From contig JAHHHD010000017.1 of assembly GCA_019359505.1 (NCBI GenBank), forward strand, positions 1 to 64,000: 64,000 nucleotides of DNA. The letters are read 5' to 3'. This DNA is from Drouetiella hepatica Uher 2000/2452. Its GTDB lineage: Bacteria; Cyanobacteriota; Cyanobacteriia; Elainellales; Elainellaceae. Positions 33,697 to 42,865 of this stretch are shown here, piece after piece (the first letter of the stretch is position 1; the number at the start of each line of letters is the position of its first letter). The translations under genes were made by a program, and so were the position numbers. The notes under the pieces are model-generated. The model saw nothing but the letters and a program-made list of their open reading frames with translations, was not told the DNA's origin and searched no databases.

Positions 33697-34923
33697 ATGC
33701 TGCCTACCGATCTACTCATTTCTCGTCAGAACGGAGAGGAAATTGCGCCGAAGCGGCTGCCGATCGACAAAGCTAATGGAGCGATCGCCACAGAGCTGAT
33801 TGCGCTGTTTCAAGGCTGTCAGGGCAAGACGCAAGGAGAACTCGATCGCCAGCTTCTGGAGTTAGAGGGCGAAGAAACAAACTATCGCATCAAGCGTGGG
33901 TTGGCACATTTACTGAAAAGCGAAGCCTTTAGCACTTTTGAAATTGTCAGTCCGCTGGAGCCGATCGCCCTACGGCAGCGGGTATTTGCCCTCTCGGCTG
34001 AGGCGGCACCGCTGCCCCAAACTGCAACAATCACCCTGAGCCGATTGGCAGATCAGCTTAGCGAAGAGTTGGGGCATGAGGTGTTGCCGACACAAATTCA
34101 GAGCGGACTCTATGCCGACCTGATGGAAAATCGCATCCTGACGCAGTTTGAGCCGCCCACGCCAGAGGCTTTGCTGCACCGCTACAATTTGTCTCAGGTG
34201 CAGGGAATTTTTTATAAAGCCAGCCAGATCAAAATCACGGCACATCGCAACGATCCGGGTGAATATAAGCTGCTGTTCCGCTACCTAAAGCTGTTTGGCT
34301 TAATGACCTACATTGAGGGCGATGCCGATCATGGATTTACGATCGCCATTGATGGCCCCACTAGCCTGTTCAAACCCAGCACAAGGTACGGGTTGGACAT
34401 TGCCAAACTGATCCCGGCGTTGCTGCACGTGACTAAATGGAGTCTAGGCGCAGAGCTACATCTCAAAGATCCCTACACCAAAGCCGAGAAAATGCGGCGC
34501 TTCACGCTAGATAGCGGCTGCAAGTTGGTCAGTCACTATCCGCCTGGAAAGCCCTATGACAGTATGCTGGAGTCTGCGTTTAGCGATCGCTGGGCTGCCC
34601 TCAACACCGAGTGGATTCTGGAACGTGAAGTCGATTTGCTGCCGATTCCGGGAAGCGTCATGATTCCTGATTTTCGATTGGTGCATCCTGACGGGCGATC
34701 GTTTTTGTTGGAAATCGTGGGCTATTGGCGACCGGAATATCTACGCAAAAAGTTCTCGCAGGTGCGGCAGTCAGGTTGCGAGAATTTGATTCTGGCAATT
34801 TCAGAACGCCTCAATTTAGAAAAAGCAGGCGTGAAGGTTGCCGATACCCCGGCAAGGATGATTTGGTTCAAAGATAAGCTGTCACCTAAGGCGGTGTTGG
34901 CCGTATTGGATGACAATCCTTAG
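33697..34923 (+). CDS. DUF790 family protein (Bax1-like nuclease)
   Basis: A 408-residue protein starting MLPTDLLISRQNGEEIAPKRLP, the standard DUF790 opening (the family begins MLPSDLLxxRxxGxxIxPxY/F). DUF790 includes archaeal Bax1, a structure-specific nuclease that partners the XPB helicase. The nuclease-like region near the C terminus is visible as ILEREVDLLPIPGSVMIPDFRLVHPDG followed by FLLEIVGYWRPEYLRKK, giving the PDF and E-x-V elements of a PD-(D/E)xK-like site. No XPB gene is adjacent; relatives in cyanobacteria commonly sit beside such helicases. The 3' end overlaps the convergent gene by 4 bp. Confidence 0.85.
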   Translation: MLPTDLLISRQNGEEIAPKRLPIDKANGAIATELIALFQGCQGKTQGELDRQLLELEGEETNYRIKRGLAHLLKSEAFSTFEIVSPLEPIALRQRVFALSAEAAPLPQTATITLSRLADQLSEELGHEVLPTQIQSGLYADLMENRILTQFEPPTPEALLHRYNLSQVQGIFYKASQIKITAHRNDPGEYKLLFRYLKLFGLMTYIEGDADHGFTIAIDGPTSLFKPSTRYGLDIAKLIPALLHVTKWSLGAELHLKDPYTKAEKMRRFTLDSGCKLVSHYPPGKPYDSMLESAFSDRWAALNTEWILEREVDLLPIPGSVMIPDFRLVHPDGRSFLLEIVGYWRPEYLRKKFSQVRQSGCENLILAISERLNLEKAGVKVADTPARMIWFKDKLSPKAVLAVLDDNP

Positions 34924-35510
34924 TCTGCTTGATCTAACCGTTTCGAGAACTCAGTATCGATAATTTTTAAAAGAAAATCGGCGATCGCATTGCAAATACG
35001 ATTAACTGCCTTGGGCTGAGATTGGTTGGCGTGAGGAGTTAACTGACCATGCGCAAAAATATGTCTTACTGTTGAGGCTAGATATGCTCCATTTAGATCC
35101 TTGCCAGCCCAAAGCTTCTCAATTTCGTCCTGGGCAGCTCTTCTATCAAGCTGTGAGTGAATAAAGGTATAAAACGCTCTATTTCTATCAAGCTGTTTAA
35201 TCTGCTGGCACAGAGTATTGACATCGTGATCTTCAAATAACCGCTGCATCTCAGTTAGTTGAAAGCTTTGAACATGCATAAATTGCTCAAATGTAGAGTA
35301 AGCGAGAAATAGCTTGAAAAGAGCGCCATATCCCTCCTGCGTTTTTGGGCTAAATCCTTCTAGCTGAATGCCACGAAAAGACTTCGCCACTCGATAGCGG
35401 CTAGCAAACCGATTTATGTCACCCATAGAACATGTGAAGCCAAACTCACCAGGCTTTTTTCCGGCTTTAAGAGCAGTACAGAATCGCTTCCAATCGGTTA
35501 AAGAATGCAT
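34920..35510 (-). CDS. HEPN-like hypothetical protein
   Basis: A 196-residue, almost all-helical protein, MHSLTDWKRFCTALKAGKKPGEF..., with no membrane segment. Near residue 155 it has VRHIFAHGQLTPHAN, in which R-x4-H (RHIFAH) fits the HEPN signature R-x4-6-H in a helix followed by a short loop, a motif of RNases and of small helical dimers in toxin-antitoxin and antiviral systems. The remaining sequence cannot be assigned, so I treat this as a possibility. Its 3' end overlaps the DUF790 gene end by 4 bp (convergent). Downstream on the plus strand, 35511-35870 contains no gene that I can support. Confidence 0.7.
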   Translation of the reverse strand: MHSLTDWKRFCTALKAGKKPGEFGFTCSMGDINRFASRYRVAKSFRGIQLEGFSPKTQEGYGALFKLFLAYSTFEQFMHVQSFQLTEMQRLFEDHDVNTLCQQIKQLDRNRAFYTFIHSQLDRRAAQDEIEKLWAGKDLNGAYLASTVRHIFAHGQLTPHANQSQPKAVNRICNAIADFLLKIIDTEFSKRLDQAD

Positions 35511-35870
35511 ACTTCAGATTCCAGAAAAGACAATGATCACCCTAGGGCTTCTGCAGCTACAGATTAGCAACTTGCTTCGGGAGCGCAACCGTTACTCTGC
35601 TGCAAACTAAAGATGCCTATCGATACATTTGTTAGTTTGAAATACCCGATAGCAGGTTTCTGGATCAAGACTTACGGACTTGATAGTCTAAGTCATAAGT
35701 GTGCTCGAAATTAACCCTAACAGGATATTGAGAGACGCGGGCGATCGCTCGCCATTTTTGGCAGTAGAGACTTAGATTCAGTTGTAACGAATCACAATCC
35801 TTCCGGTAGAGACCTGAGATGCCTAGATTACAGAGAGAGACGTATCCTCATTCAGGATGCCATTCACCTG

Positions 35871-36719
35871 ATGGAGCAAGTCTCTTCTGTGCTGACCAAA
35901 CGCCTAATTTGTGTGACGGGTCTACCCCGCGCTGGATCTACCTTACTGTGCCAACTCCTAGGGCAACATCCTGAAATCTATAATTCTGGGCAGAGTTCGC
36001 CCCTTTGCCCCACTCTGGTGGGACTACGAAAAAACTTAAGCGATGATCCGTTTTTGCTGGCTCAGATGGATCTAGATCCTACGAAAGTTCATCGGCGCTT
36101 ACTTTCGGCATTTCAGGGATTGATCAACGGCTGGTTTGAAGAAGCTCCGCAGGATTGGGTCGTCGATAAAAATCGAGCCTGGATGCATCACCTGGAGCTT
36201 TTGCACTTGCTTGATCCCCATTGTCGCCTGTTGATTTGCGTGCGTGATTTGGGGCAGGTGTGGGGATCGATCGAAGCGCAGCACCGCAAGACCCTGCTGT
36301 TTGATTTTTCGGATCACCTGGCGCAGCTCACGCCGATCGATCGCGCCGATCGCCTTTTTGCTGCCGATGGGGTAATTGGCGGCCCCTTACGATCGCTAGA
36401 AGCCATCCAAGACCGAGAGGCAGAGCTGCAATCTCGCCTGTACTATGTCGTCTATGAGCATCTGATCAGCAACCCCCAAGAAGCCATGCAGGGGGTGTAT
36501 GCCTGGTTAGGATTGTCGTCAGTCAATTTTGATCCTCAGCAGCTCAGCGTCTACCCGACTGAAAGCGATAGCCACTACCGCTACAAATATCCTCATCAAA
36601 CCCACTCAGCGATCGAGCAACATCCCCCGCATGGGGTGCCCCCTCGGATTGCTGCCTCGCTGCATCGCAATTTTCGCTGGTTTTATGAGCTGTTCTATCC
36701 CGGCTTATTGGGAGCTTAA
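35871..36719 (+). CDS. sulfotransferase family protein
   Basis: A 282-residue PAPS-dependent sulfotransferase. The 5'-phosphosulfate-binding loop is LICVTGLPRAGSTLLCQLLG (residues about 12-31) and the 3'-phosphate-binding segment is LICVRDLGQVWGSIEAQHRK (around residue 122). The DFSD and YYVVYEHLISNPQEAMQGVYAWLGL blocks continue the fold. Substrate cannot be read from sequence; bacterial members sulfate glycans, lipids or tyrosines. It ends three bases before the ATG of an acetyltransferase gene, so the two form an operon and may decorate the same molecule. Confidence 0.88.
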   Translation: MEQVSSVLTKRLICVTGLPRAGSTLLCQLLGQHPEIYNSGQSSPLCPTLVGLRKNLSDDPFLLAQMDLDPTKVHRRLLSAFQGLINGWFEEAPQDWVVDKNRAWMHHLELLHLLDPHCRLLICVRDLGQVWGSIEAQHRKTLLFDFSDHLAQLTPIDRADRLFAADGVIGGPLRSLEAIQDREAELQSRLYYVVYEHLISNPQEAMQGVYAWLGLSSVNFDPQQLSVYPTESDSHYRYKYPHQTHSAIEQHPPHGVPPRIAASLHRNFRWFYELFYPGLLGA

Positions 36720-36722
36720 ATC

Positions 36723-37430
36723 ATGGCTGTGTCTGAACCCATCTTGCACCCTATTCTGCATCAGGGGCGATCGCTGTCTCTCCGTCGCACAGTTCCTGAC
36801 GATGCTCCCCTGTTATTTCAGCGGGCGTACCAGAATTCGGAGTTTATGCAGCTCTTCCGGCTCAATGACCGTCCGGCAAATGTCGATGAAGTGCGATCGC
36901 GCCTAGAAACTCTGCACCAACAGCCTCCCGATAGCCTGGGCTACCTGGAGCTAATGATGGTGCATCATCAGCATGGGCCAGTCGGACTGGTTGTGTTATC
37001 AGATTATGCTGCTCTCCATCGCCGCGCCGAATTTTTGATTGGATTGTTCGATACAGCACATCGCCACGCCAGCTATGGTTTAGAAGCCAGCCTGATGACC
37101 CTAGATTTGGCATTCAATGCCTATGCCATGAATCGGGTTTATGCCTATACCTATGCCTACAATCAGCCTGCTCAGAAGGGGCTAACTAGCCTAGGTTTTG
37201 TGCTAGAGGGGGTTTTGGTGCAGCATGTGTTCGATCGCAGCACCGAGCAATTTGTCGATTTGCACTGCTATGGCATGACGGTTCAACAGTTTCGTCAGGC
37301 TCGTCGCCTTTGCTCGCTGGCTCAGCGGCTTCTCGGTCGAGACATTACTCAGATTGCCTCTCGCCCTCCTTTGCCTTCACCCACGCCACAACCCCAGTTC
37401 ATTAAATCGGGCACGTTTTGTTGGCAGTGA
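36723..37430 (+). CDS. GNAT-family N-acetyltransferase (RimJ/RimL-like)
   Basis: A 235-residue GNAT protein. The N-terminal strand SLRRTVPDDAPLLFQ is the RimJ/RimL opening (LRPxxxxDA); the acetyl-CoA region and C-terminal fold are RRAEFLIGLFDTAHRHASYGLEASLMTLDLAFNAYAMNRVYAYTYAYNQPAQKGLTSLGFVLEG. About 35 extra residues follow the GNAT core (RPPLPSPTPQPQF). Because of the tight spacing with the upstream sulfotransferase, shared regulation is likely. Target amine is unknown. Confidence 0.87.
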   Translation: MAVSEPILHPILHQGRSLSLRRTVPDDAPLLFQRAYQNSEFMQLFRLNDRPANVDEVRSRLETLHQQPPDSLGYLELMMVHHQHGPVGLVVLSDYAALHRRAEFLIGLFDTAHRHASYGLEASLMTLDLAFNAYAMNRVYAYTYAYNQPAQKGLTSLGFVLEGVLVQHVFDRSTEQFVDLHCYGMTVQQFRQARRLCSLAQRLLGRDITQIASRPPLPSPTPQPQFIKSGTFCWQ

Positions 37431-37460
37431 TTTTATAGTCCGCCAGTTGATTAGAGAACT

Positions 37461-37567
37461 ATGGCAACCGCCTTGGCGGTTAGGACGGGGACATTTAGGG
37501 TGGGGCGCTTCGCGCCCCACCCTAAATGTCTTATGCAAAATGTCCTATGCAAACTGGCGACAGCCAT
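37461..37567 (+). mobile_element. MITE-like palindromic element, family A, copy 2
   Basis: Ends ATGGCAACCGCC and GGCGACAGCCAT are imperfect inverted repeats; the core ACATTTAGGGTGGGGCGC (TTC loop) is nearly identical to copy 1. A short internal duplication (TGTCTTATGCAAAATGTCCT) makes this copy longer. It sits in the 404-bp gap before the DUF4347 gene. No other feature is supported in 37568-37834. Confidence 0.82.
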
Positions 37568-37834
37568 AACCGAGCGCAAAGTGCTGCAAGTTCGGATTAA
37601 TTAAGTTTTTTAAGAAATTGCCCGATCGCCTCACTGCATAAAAGTAATGGATGATACGGGAATTTACTGAGTTTTACACTGTTTCGCTGATCAGGAAGTA
37701 GCGCTGCATCCGTATAATCCTCAGCTTGCGATGCGTCATGCCGCAGGGAAATTTCCGTCCAGGGGAAGCATCTTTTTTCACGTTTTTGTCAAGCTTCATC
37801 TCTTCATTCACTAGCTTTTACTTGGACGGCTCTT

Positions 37835-40543
37835 ATGGCAAGTACGCTTCTCTTTGTTGATGCTCTGGTTCTCGACGGCAATATTCTCCTCAACGGACTC
37901 GATCCGCAAGTGCGGGTGGTCTATCTCGACTCAGCTCGCAGCGGCATTGCTCAAATTCAAGAAGCTCTAGCAACTGAGCAAAACCTAGACTCGATTCAAA
38001 TCCTTTCCCATGGCAGCCAAGGCGGTCTACAGCTAGGTTCAGATTGGGTGGATTCCGAGAGCCTACAGGCTTCCGGTGATAGCTTTCAGAAATGGGGCAC
38101 TGCCCTGAAAGAGAGCGGCGACATTTTGCTACTGGGTTGCAATATTGGTGCCGAGGCGCAAGGTCTGAGCTTTGTCGATCGCCTCAGTCAGTTAACTGGA
38201 GCTGACATAGCCGCCAGCAATGACTTGACGGGCAGTGCCGCCCAAGGCGGAGACTGGGCACTAGAAGTGGCTAGCGGCGCGATCGAATCAGGACTAGCCG
38301 TTAAAAATACTGCGGCTTACAAAGGGGTCTTGTCTGTCCTGAATGTGACTGTCGCCAATGACGATGGCACTGGCGGCACGGTAGGAACCCTCAGCTGGGC
38401 TATCCAGCAAGCCAACGCCACTCCCGAAGATGACACCATTCAATTGGGTACGGATGTCAAACTGACAGGTTTCACAGAGCCAGTCATTAACAGCAATATC
38501 AGTATTGTGGGGAATAACCACACGGTCAGCGGCGAAAATACGGCACGCCCGTTTTTTGTCCGCTCTGGCACGGTGAGCTTCAGCAACATGACGATCGAGA
38601 AAGGGCGATCGGCAGGTTCATCAGGCGGCGGCGGTGGTGGCGGTGCAGGCATGGGCGGTGGGCTATTCGTCTATGACGGCAATGTCACCGTTGATAATGT
38701 CAGCTTCAGTAATAATCAGGTGGTTGGTGGGAATGGCAATGCAACAGTACGATTAGGCGGTGGTAGGTTGGGCGGTGGCGTAGGAGGGAAAGGCGGCTTC
38801 GGCGGCGCAGCAGGTGCTGATGGTATTGACGGGGGAGGCACAAGTTTCGGGGCAGGTGGTGCGGGATCTGCAATGGGATCTGGAAGCGCTGGAACGAACG
38901 GTGGCTTTGGCGGTGGCGGTGGTGGCGGCGGTGGCGGCTCGACCAACGGTGGCAAAGGTGGTAGGGGCGGCTTCGGCGGCGGTGGCGGCGGCGGCGGTTT
39001 TGGCGCGGGCATCGGCTTTGGTGGCAATGGCGGTTTTGGCGGCGGCGGCGGCAACAGCGGCGGCGCGAATGATGCAACGGGTGGTTTGGGTGGCTTTGGG
39101 GCTGGCACTGGCAGAGGCGGGACAGGCTCTAGCTTTCGGGATGGTGGCTTTGGCGGCGGCAAAGGCGGAGCGACCGTGAGCGGCGGCGGGGCAGGCATGG
39201 GCGCGGCTATCTTCGTTCGCAGCGGCAATCTGACCGTGAAGAATAGCCGCTTCACCGCCAATACGGCAACAGGAGGCACGGGCAGCACGATCTTATCCAA
39301 CGGTTCAGGGCTAGGGGGCGCTATTTTTGCCCTGCAAACCACGACTAACCCCAATACCAATAATCAGGGAATGCCCGCAGCTTTGCCCACTGTGCAGCTT
39401 CGCAAAAATACCTTTACTGGCAATACAGCCGCTAACGATGCAGGGATAACGAACGCGATCGCTCTAGGCAACACGCAAAACAACGAAGACTTGTTTGGCA
39501 CTCAGTTTCAGATTCTCAACGCCATTCCGACTTCTAGCAACAACACGATCGCGGGAGCAGCCGACAGTGCGATCGCCCTCACGACTGCCTTCGCCTTTGC
39601 CGATGCTGACACAGACGATAGCCTGCAAACGGTGAAAATTGTCGCTGCCCCAACCCGTGGGCAACTCTTCAACGACAGCAACGGCAACAGCTTAGCAGAT
39701 GGTGGAGAGGTCATCGGTAGCGGGGTCGATGTGGCGGCAACCGCTCTGGCTAACCTGAAGTTCCGTCCGACCACGGGTGAAAGTGGGATTAATTACACCA
39801 CCCTTCAGTTTCAGGTCGGGGACGGCATCGCCTTTGGTGGGACTTCTACGCTGACCGTCAATGTCATTCCGCCTGCTGGCAGCGGCAGCGTTGGCAGCGG
39901 CGGTGGCGGCGGCAGTGGCGGCAGTGGCGGCGGCAGCGGTATCACAGGCATTCCCTTGCCCGCCTTTGTTTTGTCAGCAAAAGCCAAGACGCTTTCAGAT
40001 AAGGCTGCTACCAATAAGCTAGTGGGAACTCAACGTGCCGATCGCCTCAGAGGACTCAAGGGCAACGATCGCATCAAAGGACTCAACGGCAATGACCTAC
40101 TCGATGGCGGCGTAGGCAATGACAATCTTGACGGGGGTGTAGGCAATGACCAATTGCTAGGACAAGGCGGCAACGATCGGCTAATTGGCGGCAAGGGCAA
40201 CGATATCTTAGTCGGCGGGGCTGGCAAAGATACGCTTTCGGGCGGGGCGGATAAAGATATGTTTGTCTTCAACAGCCTCACGGAAGGCATTGACACCATC
40301 ACCGATTTTAATGGGGCGATCGACGTAATTGATGTGCGATCGATCTTTGCCCAATCTGCCTTTGCGGGCGCGACTCCCTTGGCACGGTTCCAGCAGTTTG
40401 CTCAGTTCGTTCAGGTAGGGGCAACCACTGAGTTACGTATTGATGCCGATGGAGGTGGGGCAGGCATCAGCTTCACAACGCTGGCAGTCCTCAACAATGT
40501 TGCAGTTGGCAGTGTCGGGGCAGGTAATGTAGTGATTGCTTAG
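37835..40543 (+). CDS. DUF4347-RTX surface protein with Gly-rich domain
   Basis: A 902-residue protein. Residues about 5-170 are a DUF4347 domain ([11 protein letters not shown]..., [15 protein letters not shown] with His59, and [15 protein letters not shown] with Cys102), the common N-terminal module of giant cyanobacterial secreted proteins. A beta-helix-like segment follows (residues about 175-260). Residues about 262-455 are a Gly-rich tract of GG, GFGG and GGGG runs. From about residue 730 come RTX repeats ([20 protein letters not shown]) and a hydrophobic RTX tail. No classical signal peptide is evident. Together it suggests a type I secreted extracellular matrix protein. The Gly tract has GC-rich skewed bases and long shadow reading frames on the opposite strand that are not genes. 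Confidence 0.9.
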   Translation: MASTLLFVDALVLDGNILLNGLDPQVRVVYLDSARSGIAQIQEALATEQNLDSIQILSHGSQGGLQLGSDWVDSESLQASGDSFQKWGTALKESGDILLLGCNIGAEAQGLSFVDRLSQLTGADIAASNDLTGSAAQGGDWALEVASGAIESGLAVKNTAAYKGVLSVLNVTVANDDGTGGTVGTLSWAIQQANATPEDDTIQLGTDVKLTGFTEPVINSNISIVGNNHTVSGENTARPFFVRSGTVSFSNMTIEKGRSAGSSGGGGGGGAGMGGGLFVYDGNVTVDNVSFSNNQVVGGNGNATVRLGGGRLGGGVGGKGGFGGAAGADGIDGGGTSFGAGGAGSAMGSGSAGTNGGFGGGGGGGGGGSTNGGKGGRGGFGGGGGGGGFGAGIGFGGNGGFGGGGGNSGGANDATGGLGGFGAGTGRGGTGSSFRDGGFGGGKGGATVSGGGAGMGAAIFVRSGNLTVKNSRFTANTATGGTGSTILSNGSGLGGAIFALQTTTNPNTNNQGMPAALPTVQLRKNTFTGNTAANDAGITNAIALGNTQNNEDLFGTQFQILNAIPTSSNNTIAGAADSAIALTTAFAFADADTDDSLQTVKIVAAPTRGQLFNDSNGNSLADGGEVIGSGVDVAATALANLKFRPTTGESGINYTTLQFQVGDGIAFGGTSTLTVNVIPPAGSGSVGSGGGGGSGGSGGGSGITGIPLPAFVLSAKAKTLSDKAATNKLVGTQRADRLRGLKGNDRIKGLNGNDLLDGGVGNDNLDGGVGNDQLLGQGGNDRLIGGKGNDILVGGAGKDTLSGGADKDMFVFNSLTEGIDTITDFNGAIDVIDVRSIFAQSAFAGATPLARFQQFAQFVQVGATTELRIDADGGGAGISFTTLAVLNNVAVGSVGAGNVVIA

Positions 40544-40639
40544 CTTAGGTTTTGACCCTGTTCTGGACAGAGTCCTAAAAATAGCTCTGTTGATAGAACT
40601 CTGATAGACCTCAGTGAATCTGAAACGCTCCTGATGACT

Positions 40640-40690
40640 CAAGTGCAGTTGGTTTTTAAGGGCGCTGCCCTTAAAAACCAACTGCACTTG
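40640..40690. repeat. perfect palindrome, 24-bp arms, GCT loop
   Basis: Arms starting CAAGTGCAGTTGGTTTTTAA and their exact complement around GCT, lying between the DUF4347 gene and NTRC. Its right end contributes the first three bases of a good -35 box. Confidence 0.85.
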
Positions 40691-40715
40691 ATTTTTCTCC
40701 TAAGTTTGCTATACT
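40688..40715 (+). promoter_or_regulatory. putative sigma-70-type promoter of the NTRC gene
   Basis: TTGATT (40688-40693) and TATACT (40710-40715) separated by 16 bp, 33 bp upstream of the NTRC start. The -35 box begins at the edge of the palindrome, which could mean the element supplied part of the promoter. Inferred from consensus only. Confidence 0.5.
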
Positions 40716-40747
40716 AAGCGTAGTCGTTACGAGTTTATGTTAAAACT

Positions 40748-42130
40748 ATGGCAAACCCAACGGTAGAGAATCTTGTCATCATTGGCTCTGGGCCAGCAGG
40801 CTACACGGCTGCCATCTATGCGGGGCGGGCGAACCTGAAGCCACTCGTATTTGAGGGATTTCAGGCTGGAGGACTACCTGGTGGGCAGTTGATGACGACC
40901 ACAGAAGTTGAAAACTTTCCTGGCTTTCCCGATGGCATCATGGGGCCGCAACTGATGGATCAGATGAAGGCGCAAGCCGTGCGCTGGGGTGCGGAGCTAT
41001 ACACAGAAGATGTGACCCACGTTGATTTTAGCCAACGTCCGTTTGTCATTCGTTCTGAAGAGCGAGAAGTGCTTGCCCACAGCGTTGTCATTGCGACTGG
41101 AGCAACCGCCAAACGTTTGCACTTGCCCAGTGAGACAGAATTCTGGAGTCGCGGTATCTCCGCCTGTGCCATTTGTGACGGCGCAACTCCCATCTTCCGC
41201 AATCAGGAGATTGTGGTGATTGGTGGCGGCGACACGGCGGCAGAAGAAGCTGTGTACCTGACTAAGTATGGTAGCCATGTGCATCTGTTGGTGCGTACCG
41301 ACAAAATGCGTGCTAGTAAAGCCATGCAGGATCGGGTGCTGAACAGCCCTAAAATCACCGTGCATTGGAACACCGAAGCGATCGACGTCTACGGCGCAGA
41401 AGGCTGGATGCAGGGCGTGAAGGTGAAGAATCGCCAGACGGGTGAAGAGAGCCAGATTCCGGCTAAGGGCTTGTTCTATGCGATCGGTCATAGCCCCAAC
41501 ACGAGCCTGTTTACCGGGCAAATTGACCTGGATGAAATTGGCTATATCGTGCCCAAGAACCACGTCGAAACCAACATCGAAGGCGTTTATGCTGCCGGAG
41601 ACGTGCAAGATCATGAGTTCCGTCAGGGCATTACGGCGGCTGGCACAGGCTGCATGGCAGCAATGCTTGCCGAGCGCTGGCTGTCGGCAAATGATTTGGC
41701 TCAAGAGTTCCATCAAACCGAAGTGGCTGAGCCGCACCTAACTGAAGAAACGCCTCGTAAAACTGAAGCAGAGCAAGCCGACGAGTTCAGTGTGGCGCAA
41801 ACCCGGCACGTGGGTGGCTATGCCCTGCGGAAGCTCTATCACGATAGCGATCGCCTGATTATGGTCAAATACGCCTCCCCCACCTGTGGGCCTTGCCATA
41901 CCCTCAAGCCGATGTTGAGCAAAGTCGTAGATGAATTTGATGGACAAATTCACTATATCGAGATCGACATTGAGCAAGATCCTGAGATTGCTGAATCGGC
42001 TGGAGTTGTGGGTACCCCTACGGTTCAGTTCTTCCGTGATAAGGCGCTCGTAACCGAGATCAAAGGCGTAAAGCCCAAGAGCCAGTATCGGGAAACCATT
42101 CAGAGTAATTTGCCGATCGCAGTCAGCTAA
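40748..42130 (+). CDS. ntrC-type (NTRC): NADPH-dependent thioredoxin reductase/thioredoxin fusion (NTRC)
   Basis: A 460-residue fusion. Residues 1 to about 320 are a low-molecular-weight thioredoxin reductase: FAD motif [19 protein letters not shown], redox cysteines CAICDG, NADPH motif [17 protein letters not shown] and the FAD-closing [21 protein letters not shown]. After a short charged linker (residues about 320-355) is a thioredoxin with the active site [16 protein letters not shown] feeds NADPH-derived electrons to 2-Cys peroxiredoxin and photosynthetic targets in the cyanobacterial cytosol. The gene has its own promoter downstream of a palindrome. The symbol ntrC is also used for a nitrogen regulator, hence the clarification. 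Confidence 0.96.
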   Translation: MANPTVENLVIIGSGPAGYTAAIYAGRANLKPLVFEGFQAGGLPGGQLMTTTEVENFPGFPDGIMGPQLMDQMKAQAVRWGAELYTEDVTHVDFSQRPFVIRSEEREVLAHSVVIATGATAKRLHLPSETEFWSRGISACAICDGATPIFRNQEIVVIGGGDTAAEEAVYLTKYGSHVHLLVRTDKMRASKAMQDRVLNSPKITVHWNTEAIDVYGAEGWMQGVKVKNRQTGEESQIPAKGLFYAIGHSPNTSLFTGQIDLDEIGYIVPKNHVETNIEGVYAAGDVQDHEFRQGITAAGTGCMAAMLAERWLSANDLAQEFHQTEVAEPHLTEETPRKTEAEQADEFSVAQTRHVGGYALRKLYHDSDRLIMVKYASPTCGPCHTLKPMLSKVVDEFDGQIHYIEIDIEQDPEIAESAGVVGTPTVQFFRDKALVTEIKGVKPKSQYRETIQSNLPIAVS

Positions 42131-42385
42131 TATGCTGATTTCTCTTCCTTTGTACAGATATCCGGCGAGTGATGCACTATTGACCCCTAAATCTGCTATA
42201 AATTTTAAGTGCTTAGCTCCCTCCAAGAGTAAGCTAAGCTCCAGGCGAATTTTTCGCCAAATTGGCAGATTAGCTCTGAGAGTTTTGCTTGCACATGCCA
42301 GCTAGTTTGAGAGAGAAGTTTGCCAATTCGGTGGTTAGCTCTTCACCGAGTTGCTCATTGACCAAAGTTCACCAAAGGAAAAAGT

Positions 42386-42523
42386 ATGAATAAGAAAGCA
42401 ATTGGTTTGCTCATGATTCTAGGTTTGACTGCAACATTAGCGGCTTGCGGCGGTGGTGCAGAGGCTCCCGCTGGTTCCCCTGATGCTATGTCTCCTTCCG
42501 CATCTCCTACCACCTCTCCCTAA
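42386..42523 (+). CDS. small lipoprotein
   Basis: 45 codons: MNKKAIGLLMILGLTATLAAC followed by GGGAEAPAGSPDAMSPSASP. The signal peptide has a basic start, a hydrophobic stretch and a perfect lipobox LAAC, so the mature form is a 24-residue Ser/Pro/Ala-rich peptide attached by its N-terminal Cys. AAAGGAAAAA precedes the ATG. Such tiny lipoproteins resemble colicin-lysis or entericidin-like peptides; a specific role cannot be read from it. Not detected by ordinary gene-size cut-offs. Confidence 0.72.
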   Translation: MNKKAIGLLMILGLTATLAACGGGAEAPAGSPDAMSPSASPTTSP

Positions 42524-42608
42524 TTTGGGACATTGGCGATTTGCGGCTTTTTAGACGAAAGGCTCTACCCTTTATCGACGGTTCATTGATTGGATCTCAT
42601 CTGTACGG

Positions 42609-42689
42609 CAGCCTACAAAAGTCAGTTTCAGGCGTAAAAAGCTGGTTAAGATCCAGCGATTGAGCCAGAAATCTGACTTTTGTAGGCTG
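42609..42689. repeat. long inverted repeat with a nested hairpin (candidate structured RNA)
   Basis: Perfect 17-bp arms CAGCCTACAAAAGTCAG (42609-42625) and CTGACTTTTGTAGGCTG (42673-42689) enclose a smaller stem GCTGG/CCAGC (42641-42657). It lies 86 bp after the lipoprotein gene and before the GST gene; a terminator, a MITE or a small RNA is possible. GCTGATCTGGC-like short repeats follow at 42776-42850. Confidence 0.75.
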
Positions 42690-42865
42690 TTCGTGTCTTT
42701 CCTCTCACAGAAAACTTACCCCTGAAATCAGCAGCGCTTACAGAAGTAGGAAAAACTGCTATCGATCGCACTGTGCTGATCTAGCAAATAGGCTGATCTG
42801 GCAAACGGACTTATAACGAATGGACTCATCTGATAGACAAGCTGATCTGGCGATAGGTTTTCCTT

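Noticed and set aside
35416-35610. 64-codon plus-strand frame beside the HEPN-like gene
   Set aside because: Mostly overlaps that gene in antisense, has no good start and no similarity to anything recognised.
38706-39360. Minus-strand Pro- and His/Arg-rich frames opposite the Gly-rich tract
   Set aside because: GGC/GGT codons read in reverse give Pro/Ala/His-rich frames; they are shadows of the Gly-rich domain.
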